From Setomelanomma holmii (Eukaryota; Ascomycota; Dothideomycetes; Pleosporales; Phaeosphaeriaceae): a DNA stretch of 64,000 bases. Below, in pieces: positions 55,950 to 64,000 of this stretch. Every line of letters starts with the position of its first letter. Within the stretch, counting starts at the first letter, position 1. The stretch spans positions 349,713 to 413,712 of the forward strand of contig ML978157.1 in assembly GCA_010015745.1 (NCBI GenBank), in the 5' to 3' direction. Below the pieces are notes generated by a model. It was not told the DNA's origin. It worked only from the letters and a program-made list of their open reading frames with translations, and made no database searches. The translations under genes and the position numbers were made by a program.

Positions 55950-56747
55950 TCAGTGGTTCCGTCCCCGGAGATTCCTCTTCATAACGTTGACAGTCAGAAT
56001 TGTCCACCAGGCACCGTTCAAAGTGAGCAGCATTGCAGTGCCGATCTGACACTGCCATCTAAGCAGCCTATACACGCGTACAACATCCAAGCCATGATAG
56101 TGCCCGTACCTCTGCAACACCCAGAGTACTGTCCCAAATCGTGCGCCAGCGAAAGTTACAATGAATGTAATGTCCATAGCATTGCTTGGCTTTCCGGTTC
56201 GCTGACGAAGCCATGATCGAGCATGCATCAGTGGTGTGCTGCTATTCATCATCATGAAGGCTGTGATGATCCAAAGGCCTCTCTCCTTGCCTGCAGCGAT
56301 ATATGACTGGAGTGTTAGAAAGGCAGAGGCGAGCAGCACGTGGTGGGCCAGAACCACGGGCGATTTTTTCGCGAGGAATCGCACAGCAGCAAGATTGGTC
56401 GACAGGTGTTGGCGCTTCCGACTCGTGTTGATCATGGAGTATGTATCATAGAGTATATAGATGGTCTCCCATGCAGTCAGCAGGTTAGCCCGTCCGTTCC
56501 GACCGAAGATCATGGGATTGTGTGAATCGTCCAGCTGCTCAAATTGCCCTTTGTTGTTTTCTTGTGTGACGACTGATGCGGAGTCATCGCTAATCGGCCA
56601 AGATGAGTATTTCAGCAGAAGAAATGCTATCAACGACGTTGCTCCAGCATGAGTTGCTGAAAGAGCATTGCTCAGAGTCGTGCTTTGGGCCAGGCTTGGC
56701 GGCGCCTTTGCGGACTCAGCCATCGCTGGGGCTGGACGAAGGACCAC
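55950..56747 (-). CDS. TLC-domain (TRAM/LAG1/CLN8-type) multi-pass membrane protein
   Basis: An intronless 265-residue frame. Residues about 30-50 form the first membrane segment (HAGATSLIAFLLLKY). The TLC core is visible as ANLLTAWETIYILYDTYSMI, the His pair in VVLAHHVLLASAF, WIITAFMMMNSSTPLMHARSWL and ARFGTVLWVLQRYG, plus a final segment near LLTLNGAWWTILTV. TLC proteins include ceramide synthases and lipid-sensing or lipid-trafficking proteins; this one lacks the ceramide synthase homeobox and signature and resembles the TMEM56/FLD4-like group. Substrate unknown. The start could also be the Met eight codons later. It converges on the broken P450, only 7 bases apart. Confidence 0.78.
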   Translation of the reverse strand: MVLRPAPAMAESAKAPPSLAQSTTLSNALSATHAGATSLIAFLLLKYSSWPISDDSASVVTQENNKGQFEQLDDSHNPMIFGRNGRANLLTAWETIYILYDTYSMINTSRKRQHLSTNLAAVRFLAKKSPVVLAHHVLLASAFLTLQSYIAAGKERGLWIITAFMMMNSSTPLMHARSWLRQRTGKPSNAMDITFIVTFAGARFGTVLWVLQRYGHYHGLDVVRVYRLLRWQCQIGTAMLLTLNGAWWTILTVNVMKRNLRGRNH

Positions 56748-57775
56748 AGCAGGGATTCTCGTTGCCTTGTTCTAGGTGACGATCCGCGACTAAGAGGGCA
56801 TTGCTGGACGCCTGAGGAAAAGGTGGCCGTGGCCGCCTTGTCGATGTGCAAGACCGCGCTACCGGCCCGATGTCATCCCTGCTGCCAAGCTTTCACGTGA
56901 CGCCAAGGATATCCACCTGGCCAAATTCTATACGTCAATTGGAATCTCCATTGTGCGGGAAACAGACGCCCTTGGAATTACAAGCTCGCGCTTGTGCACG
57001 ATGCGAATGTCGTGCAAGCTACACGTGTGCGACGTCGTCTCCGACCACCGCAAGCTGCGAGCACGTTTGGCCTTCCGCATGCAACGACACTCGGTGACAT
57101 CTCCAGCCTTGCGCATAGAAACAATCACACCGGCGCTTGCATGAGGACGGCATCCCGGTGAAGGTCAGTCTCCTGTATGTGGAGATCGACCGGACCAATC
57201 GTCAAATGGCATGCCGCCTGCTCATTGTTTCGCAGATCCAACTACACGCAGCATACGCCGCATATTCAACCCCCAAACAAGCCTCTGGGCAGCGCCAACG
57301 CTAATCTCTTGTCTGCCGTCACAACCGGCGTGTTTGCAACATGGGGCTGTGCACACGGACGATGCACGAGAAACGAGTTACGAGGTACTCAATTTTACGT
57401 TTCAAGCTTGTGATTGGGTGGTGCACTGCTTCAGCCTCACGCCTAAAGCAGCTCCTTTAGGCGTGCTGACCGGCAAGCTTGGTATTGATCCCGTAACTTG
57501 GGGGCCCGACTCAAGCCCTTTGTGGCTCATGGGCCTGGACTAGGTTAGGCGGCTGTCATGTGATTTGCTTCCTCTCAGCTCGTTATATTAGGGAGTGTCT
57601 GCCTCTCCACCAAGGATCCATCCCCTGCTTTGGGCTTCGCAACGTCCCGTACGTTGCGCTTTGTCTTTCATTTTACTCTTGTGATTATTTGTACAGACTT
57701 CGCCGGTACTATACTGCATTGCGCAGCAGTTCGTACATACCCTCATTTCATTTGTGGCGAAGCGTTCTAACGATC
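56748..57775. other. intergenic 1 kb; leader of the S41 peptidase gene
   Basis: Contains a near-palindromic CCTAAAGCAGCTCCTTTAGG at about 57442-57461 that could form a hairpin. No gene recognised. The in-frame region just upstream of the peptidase start is open but not protein-like. Confidence 0.45.
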
Positions 57776-60078
57776 ATGTTTAAGAGTTTCGTCGTGCTCG
57801 CCTCAGCGGCCCTCGCTGTTGCTCAATCTCAGCCATGCGCTACCGTTGCCAGCGCCCTGGCGCGATCTTCGTCATCAGCTGTCTCTGCGCAGGCAGCGTT
57901 TGATTGCTTAAACTCTGTGCCTGTAGACACAACGGGTAACCAAGCTCTTATCGAGGAATTGAAAAAAGTGTGGCAGTTCCAATCTGAGTTGGTGTGGTAT
58001 AAGAATCCTGGAAGCGATTGGGAATATGGCCCTCTGGATATCATAGGAGAACTCGACAATGTCAAGAACAACCTCGGCTCGTTTCAGAGCGAATACACAG
58101 TTCAGCTCGCTATACAAAACATCACCATCCGAACAGGAAACTTCCACTTCAACTATCAGCCCGATATTCTGCAGGTTTTCCAGTTCAGGCGTCGTTTCAA
58201 TGTGGCTTCGGTGTCATCCGATGGAAAGTCGCTCCCTAAACTCTATGTGCACGATGATATTGCGCAGTTGGCCGCGGGCAGCAGTCGCGTCTCCGAGATC
58301 CAGTCGCTCAATGGGCAGAACCCATACGATTTCTTGAAGTCTACATTCTTCTCCCAGTACATCGATTCCGATGGTCAGATGAACAACATGTTCTCGAAGG
58401 GAGATACGGACCATCCAGGCGCTTTTGCATCCCAAAGAAAATTCGACGGCAACAGTACAGAGGTCAGGTGGGCCAACGGCTCAACCGCATCCGTTCAGAA
58501 CGTTGCGACGACGGAACTCAGTTTCACAGGTGTGACGGATGGACGCAGTTTCTTCCAGAAGTTCTGCACTGGAGCTATCACCGGGGTATCAACTCGCTCG
58601 GCGGACTCGAAGGACAAGGATGCCGATCTTCCCATTTCGCCTAGTGCTCTTGGTCCTGTGTTGACAATTCCGCACGATAGTTACCACACCCGCAACAAGC
58701 GCCAGGTCCTTCCTGAGACCGGATACCCTCGAGCTGTCGCGGAGGATCACAATGGTGTTGTGGCTGGGTACTTCTTGACTGGGCAGGGCTACGCAGATGT
58801 CGCTGTGCTCAAAATCATTTCCTTCAGTAATCCGGAGTCAAGTGGGGAAACGTCTTTCAACAACGGCTTCCAGGCTACCGTGAAGGACTTCCTCTCGCAA
58901 TGTAAGAGCCAAGGAAAGACCAAGCTCATCATTGATCTGCGCGAGAACGGTGGAGGTAACACTAATCTTTTGCTGGACACTTTCATGCAACTGTTTCCAG
59001 ACCTTGATCCGTTCTCTGCACAACGCTACAGGGCGACGGACTCATGGGTAAAGATTGGGGATGCGGTCAACGAGATTCGGAGCAACACAGATATGGCCCG
59101 CAAGTACCGTTCGGCATCCGGCGACAACATCGAGCAAACGGCCATCTACCGTTACTGGGCTTATTGGCACTTCAGGAAGGCGGACGGAACGAACTTCGCC
59201 AGCTGGGATGAGTTCAACGGTCCTTTGGATCTAAACTCCGACAAGTTCACCACTACGATGCGCTATAATGTAAGTCTAGTCATTATTTCCTGGCTTCTGG
59301 ATCACGCTGACGATTACAATAGTACTCCAGCGCGGATCGTGTCTCTATCCTCCCAACTGGCTTCAACTTTGTCAACGGCACGCGCCCCACCGTCTTCAAT
59401 GCTAGCAACGTCGTCATGTTCACCGACGCTCTGTGCGGTTCATCCTGTGCATCTTTCCACGAGGAGCTCAAGAACATCGCTGGTGTCAAAGCGGTAACCG
59501 TCGGCGGTCGTCCGGAGAGCAAGCCTATCCAGACCATTACTGGCTCCAAGGGCGGCGAGGTCATTCCATTGATCACATTCCCGCAGTACGCCAGCCTGCT
59601 CCTCAACATCTCCAGCTCCGTCGGTCTTACGAGCGCAAAGAGCAACGACGCCACCCTCACCTCTCTGGCCAATGTACCACGCCTCTCCGTGCGCGCAGGC
59701 GACGCCTCGTCTCGCGCCCAGTCGCAGGATCAGATTCGCAAGGGCGACAAGACTGCAACACCACTGCAATTCATCTACGAAGCCTCCGACTGCAGAGTCT
59801 TCTACACCGCGGACTCTTACTCGGATCCTGACCTGGCTTGGAAGCAAGCATGGGATGCGTTGAGCGACGACTCAAAGTGCGTGTCTGGCTCGACAGGGCA
59901 CAAGAGCTCAATTAGCGGAGGCTTCAAGCCTTTTGGCGGAGGAGAGTTGAAGGCCGAGGATCAACCTACTGGGTCATCAAGTGGCAATGGCACCAAACCG
60001 AGTGCGGCGGCGAATGTGAAGAGCAGCGGAGCATTTGTTGCGCTTATAGTCGGTGTTATGGCTGCGGTCATGATGTAG
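57776..60078 (+). CDS. secreted, probably GPI-anchored S41 family peptidase (UstP/CPAF-like)
   Basis: Exons 57776-59269 and 59323-60078, with a 53-nt intron, give 749 residues. The start opens a clear signal peptide (MFKSFVVLASAALAVAQS). Conserved parts: WYKNPGSDWEYGPLDIIGEL, KLIIDLRENGGGN (typical S41 substrate-binding strand) and the nucleophile region TDALCGSSCASFHEEL. The C-terminus is Ser/Gly-rich followed by a hydrophobic tail (GAFVALIVGVMAAVMM), a GPI-attachment signal. N-glycosylation sites such as NIT, NST and NGS are frequent. Fungal members are annotated as S41 peptidases; one, UstP, lies in a ribosomal peptide cluster, but most are stand-alone cell-surface proteins of unknown substrate. 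No precursor peptide gene or UstY-type oxidase is visible near this copy, so a surface-protease role is more likely. Confidence 0.88.
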
Positions 60079-60232
60079 ATGGGAAAGACCTTTGGGATTG
60101 ACTGTAGATGATACCATATAGACTTTGGTCACGGAACATGAATGAGCATATTATTACTAAGGACATGTCCATACTCCCGTCTTTTGTGCGCATTGTACAT
60201 GAACATCGGGCTTCTTCCGGAGCCTCTGCGAC

Positions 60233-61467
60233 CTACACAGCACGCTCCAACATCCTATCAAGCTTCCTAATCCCTGACATGATCGACCTCTCAACGTGTC
60301 TCTTAACCCTCGGATGCACCAAAACCCCATCAGACCCCAACCTCTCCTCCCCATCCATGTTCAGCAACTTCGTGATCATATCCTCCGCATCCCTCGACGC
60401 ATGGCTCGGTGACTCAATGCCCTTGCCCTTGAAACTCGCAATCTCTTTCTGCGTCCCTAGCGTACTCTTCATCTCAAATGGCGCCTTGCCCACCAGTAGT
60501 TCATACGTGAGTACACCCAAACTCCACTGATCGATCGCCTTGGTGTAACACTCCCTGCTCTTGCCAGGCTTGATCATCATGATCACGACCTCGGGGCTGA
60601 GGTAGTCTAGCGTACCGCAGACCGTTGAGCGGAAACCAGACTCTGAATGCACGCTGTACCCAAAGTCCGCGAGCTTGATCTCACGATGCAGACCGAGAAG
60701 AATGTTCTCAGGCTTGATGTCACGGTGGATGATGTTCTTGCCGTGCATATAGCGTAATGCTTCAGCCATCTGCGCAACGTACTGTGCCGCTGTGCGCTCG
60801 TCAAAGCGGCCTTTGGGCTGCTTCCTGAGGCACGAATATAAGCTGCCGCCTGGTGCGTACTCGAGAACTAAGTATATAGACTTGTCATCGTGAAACCATG
60901 ACAGTAGCTTGAGGATGTTCTTGTGCGTTAAGTTCTGGTGGACCTCGAGTTCACGGCGGATCAGCCTCTCCTCCTCTTCGTTCGAGCATTGTGCTTTGGA
61001 GATGATCTTGAGTGCGCAAACGTAATTCGTCTCGATATGACGAGCGAGGTAGACTCGACCGAACTTGCCTTTGCCGAGAGTGCCGCCAACTTCAAAGTCG
61101 TGCGCCGTGAGCGCGGAGGGTGCGCGCAGCGGTTCATGAGGAGCTGCGCGTGAAGCAGAATGTGGAGATGTAGACTGGGAGCTAGGGCTGCTCTCAATTG
61201 TGGGTAGTTGTTCGACGACTTGTTTGAGGCGTTCGCGCTTGCGTGATGGTCTTGCTCTTGAGAGCTGGCTTAGTAATCATGGTTGGTCCTGAACTTCGCA
61301 GCGAGCTGAGCTTCTGCTTTGTGTTCAGTATCTATAGTTAGTGTTAGTGGTTGAGGAGCATTGTGGGTGTCTCGATTACATACAATTAATTTGGTATTGG
61401 AGAGCACGGAGCCGGTGTCGGTAGGCTTGAGATGCGCGGGCACTTTCGCTGTTTTCTTCGGCGCCAT
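60233..61467 (-). CDS. IPL1: Aurora kinase (Ipl1/Ark1-type), 5' splicing uncertain
   Basis: The kinase domain (about 60300-61110) is intact: VGGTLGKGKFGRVYLARH (Gly loop), ALKIISKAQ (Lys), YVCA before it, HRDIKPENILLG (catalytic loop), ADFGYSV (DFG), then RSTVCGTLDYLSPEV, the Aurora-type activation segment with its Thr. The kinase drives chromosome segregation and is essential in yeasts. A basic helix RKRERLKQVVEQLP precedes the domain. The first exon (61467-61384) encodes MAPKKTAKVPAHLKP and ends at a GTATGT donor. Two phase-correct joins are possible: straight to 61264 (371 residues), or through a 37-nt exon 61331-61295 and a 40-nt intron to 61254 (380 residues). The more canonical 52-nt intron alone would put the kinase out of frame. 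Confidence 0.85.
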
Positions 61468-62458
61468 GGCGTTTAGCTTGCAGGTAAGTGAGATTGTTCT
61501 CTGAGGTGAGGGCGGCCGCTGGCGATGGGTAAGAGAACTGATAGTTGGTGTGTTTTCTTTTACGGCAAACTAAGAGCGCTGGGAGTAAACACAAAAAGCT
61601 GTGCAAACGAGGACCATGATTACAAAACATCAGTCCTGCCACCATCTCTATCACAACAACATCTCATACGACTCTTCCTCTGCAGCGGAGTGAGGGCAAA
61701 CGGCGCTGTCCAGCCTCTCACTCGCGTAAACACCGCACAGAGCTCCACGACTGCCTTCAGTCACACCAGCAATTTGGCCCCACCCAACACGCAACCATGA
61801 ATAACTCCATCTATTTAACAATTTCATTTTGAGATCTTCTCAAGAAAGAAAAACCAGCTACAATGGCGGGTAATCTGGTGAGAAAAAACAATGGGGACTA
61901 TCCGAACAGAAAATAGATCCGGTAGGGTGGTACACAAGCCGGGTGCACTAGACAGGATAGGACAGGGTTCGAGGACGCTCGTTCTCCGAAGATACTGCTA
62001 GTGAGGGTACCAAAAATCTGTAGGTCGAATTTCTGCATCTTTTCGCGCTCTTCCTCTCTTTCACCCCACGTGCCAAGAAGTGCATCCACATGCCCAGATC
62101 GTGATTGCGCCCGTCTCTTGAACTCGATCGATATTGCTTCGAGCCGATATTGGTAGGCATGTACGCTTGCTTATACACGGTGATGACCCTTGCTGTTGCG
62201 TGCTTCTGGACTGATCTCGTTTTGTAGTGTGGGTGCCGCGAGCGTCTTGGATCGAGGGCAGATAGCTGCTGGTACAGCATTTGTCCATGCTCGCTAGTAA
62301 CATGAACCCACGCAACACAGGTACAGAGAGTAAGATGAGGCAGATAGTTGGATACTAGGCATGTCAGGCTCCAATGTCCAGTCAGCAAGGCCAAAGTCCA
62401 AGATCTGCGAGGTCGAGGTACCAGAATCCAGGTAGTCCATAGGTATACATTGTGAGGT
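61468..62458. other. intergenic, nothing recognised
   Basis: About 990 bases holding the Aurora kinase promoter and the 3' flank of the Hal3-like gene. A GGTTCGAGGAC sequence near 61965 slightly resembles a tRNA B box, but no partner A box or cloverleaf was found. Confidence 0.45.
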
Positions 62459-63268
62459 TTATACGGCTGAAGAACCATCAAGGCCGAGTCTGTTTTGAAT
62501 GACCTGCACAATCTCCCTCCAGTCCTTCATGGCCCCGCCTCCAACGTCGCCGCACGCCAGCTCTTTCTCCATTGGCGGTAGTACCTCGAACCATCCGCCC
62601 TGTCTGACTCCCCACTCTTCTTCCAATACTTGAATCTGCTTCTTCGTGATAGGCTGGAACCACATGGCTGTGTTCATGCTCGGAGCAACTAGGATCCTTT
62701 TCTTTCTCCTCAAGCCCTCTTCTGCCTGCTCTTCCGGCCACCGCACGCCGGGTATGTTTCTGACCGGGTCTATCAGACCTGTTGTATCCCATGCGCGAAC
62801 TACGGAGAGAAGCAGATTGTCTGACCATCCTTGTGTGATCTTCGCAAGCTCGTTGGCGCTCAGTGGCGCTATGATCATGATATCCGCCCACCGCCGTAGC
62901 TCGATATGCAGTATCTTATTGCCGCGAACCCATGGCTCCTCCCACTCATCTGCATCAAAATATATGCCATCTACGTTTGGCCGAGCCATAATGTCTGCCA
63001 TCGATGGCTGCTCCGCGCTTTGACCTTGTAGGAAGTTCGTCGCTGCTTCGGTGAATATGAGGCGTATTCGCACATTCTTGTGCTTTGCAAGGGCGTCGAT
63101 CATGTTCGGTATCTTGATCGTGGCGACGGACCCAGACGCGCAGAGTAGGACGTGTATTTTGTCATCCCGGTGGTCGAAGTTGAACGCGCCATTCTGTTGT
63201 GACTCTTCAGGTTGGTGCTGTACAGGCCGAATATGGAGGGGTTTGAGATCCGAGATTTGGGCGGACAT
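62459..63268 (-). CDS. phosphopantothenoylcysteine decarboxylase / Hal3-type flavoprotein
   Basis: An intronless 269-residue frame with a 30-residue N-terminal extension. Motifs of the HFCD flavoprotein family are all present: LLCASGSVATIKIPNMI (FMN-binding start), the active-site His in ILHIELRRWADIMIIAPLSANELAKI, APSMNTAMW (PxMNxxMW), and ELACGDVGGGAM with the catalytic Cys in ACGD. PPCDC decarboxylates 4'-phosphopantothenoylcysteine, the third step of coenzyme A synthesis. In yeast the enzyme is split over Cab3, Sis2 and Vhs3, whose His and Cys are on different subunits; here both residues are on one chain, so this protein could be a self-sufficient homotrimer. It lacks the long acidic tail of yeast Hal3, so a phosphatase-inhibitor role is less likely. 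Confidence 0.92.
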   Translation of the reverse strand: MSAQISDLKPLHIRPVQHQPEESQQNGAFNFDHRDDKIHVLLCASGSVATIKIPNMIDALAKHKNVRIRLIFTEAATNFLQGQSAEQPSMADIMARPNVDGIYFDADEWEEPWVRGNKILHIELRRWADIMIIAPLSANELAKITQGWSDNLLLSVVRAWDTTGLIDPVRNIPGVRWPEEQAEEGLRRKKRILVAPSMNTAMWFQPITKKQIQVLEEEWGVRQGGWFEVLPPMEKELACGDVGGGAMKDWREIVQVIQNRLGLDGSSAV

Positions 63269-64000
63269 GCTGTGCTGCGCAGTATTAGTATCGCGAGGGA
63301 ATGTTAGCTGAAGAGCAATGACGTCTATCGGTGGACGACGCGAATCTTTCCACGTGGAAGCGCATTATTAATGTGCATGAGGCGTGGGACGAAAACGCGA
63401 TGGCTGCATGGCGCATCGGCGAGATCTCGCTTATCGATTCGGCTTCCACGTGATTGTGGAACCTAACGTCAACTCAACGGTAGGCTACTTTCCATCCACA
63501 AACATGCCATTCTCTTGTCTGCTGACAGTGCTCAGACGAGCCACAAACAAAGATTCAGCAGCCCATTAAGGGATGTTGTCGACACCGGCAGAACCGGCAT
63601 CAGCTTCCCTGTGCAAGAGGCACTGTCTCCTCATCTTCTCCGCTTGTTACTGACGGTCTAACTTCATTTCCCTCTTTCCTTGATTGGAAGCTTTGCAGCC
63701 GAATGGTTTCTCTCTTTTCAAGTTCTGCAGTATTCACGATCATGTTCCACTCATTGTTTCCGCTGGTCCCAGCACCTGGTCACCATGGCCTTAATCCCAG
63801 TGCAGTGCAGCTTGCCTACCGCTAACCTTCTGGCAAGGCCGAAATGTCTTAAGAGCTTACTGTATTGACGGTTCAGCGGTGTTGACCTGTTCTATCTTGG
63901 TCTGCGATCATCTGGAGGTCTCAACTGCGCTTTGTCCGGTATTTCGATCCCATATACGGTTTGAGATAGCCAGTAGCAGGTCTTCTATACAATCTTTGGC
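63269..64000. other. intergenic to right window edge
   Basis: About 730 bases with the promoter of the Hal3-like gene and no recognisable coding sequence or RNA gene. Confidence 0.5.

Overview
This is a stretch of nuclear DNA from a filamentous ascomycete (Pezizomycotina). The evidence is the many short spliceosomal introns (mostly 45-70 nt, GT-AG, CTAAC/CTAAT branch sites) and a gene set with fungal character: a HET-domain relic, a CFEM/PTH11-type receptor relic, MIC12, the RAM-network protein Sog2, Tag1, Vtc5, Ilv6 and Aurora kinase. A dothideomycete is my guess from protein flavour only. Bacterial features (operons, ribosome binding sites, CRISPR) do not apply. No tRNA or rRNA gene was recognised by eye.

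Layout. 0-1.8 kb: 3' part of a RUS/DUF647 family gene running in from the left. 1.8-4.9 kb: no gene seen. 4.9-6.1 kb: RGS-domain regulator of G-protein signalling. 6.1-10.7 kb: a gene-poor desert. 10.7-15.4 kb: a Ser-rich hypothetical protein diverging from a SOG2-like leucine-rich repeat gene. 15.4-20.9 kb: a decayed accessory island with a HET pseudogene, an internally deleted FAD oxidoreductase relic and an apparently intact, secreted, bacterial-type cyclohexadienyl dehydratase (PheC-like) gene. 20.9-43.5 kb: a dense housekeeping block: mitochondrial glycerol-3-phosphate dehydrogenase, an SDR, succinate-semialdehyde dehydrogenase, an NCBP3-like RNA-binding protein, a DUF1857 protein, ornithine carbamoyltransferase, Tag1, a KHDC4-like KH protein, acetolactate synthase regulatory subunit and Vtc5. 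44-45.4 kb: CFEM/rhodopsin-type receptor pseudogene. 45.8-52.6 kb: MIC12, a large orphan protein, a fatty acid hydroxylase-superfamily membrane protein diverging from a CDP-alcohol phosphatidyltransferase, and a small CxxC protein. 52.8-56.7 kb: an MFS transporter, a cytochrome P450 broken by a stop in its heme loop and a TLC-domain protein, which looks like a decaying accessory cluster. 57.8-63.3 kb: a secreted S41 peptidase, Aurora kinase and a Hal3/PPCDC flavoprotein.

Functional links visible here: glycerol-3-phosphate oxidation and GABA-shunt oxidation feed mitochondria; two amino-acid genes (arginine and branched-chain) are 5-6 kb apart; polyphosphate/vacuole functions (Vtc5, Tag1) and RNA processing (NCBP3-like, KHDC4-like) recur. 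Several gene pairs are divergent with short shared promoters (OTC/TAG1, KHDC4/ILV6, hydroxylase/CDP-alcohol transferase, SDR/SSADH). Exon structures below were deduced by eye from reading frame, splice phase and family conservation; none was confirmed by transcripts.
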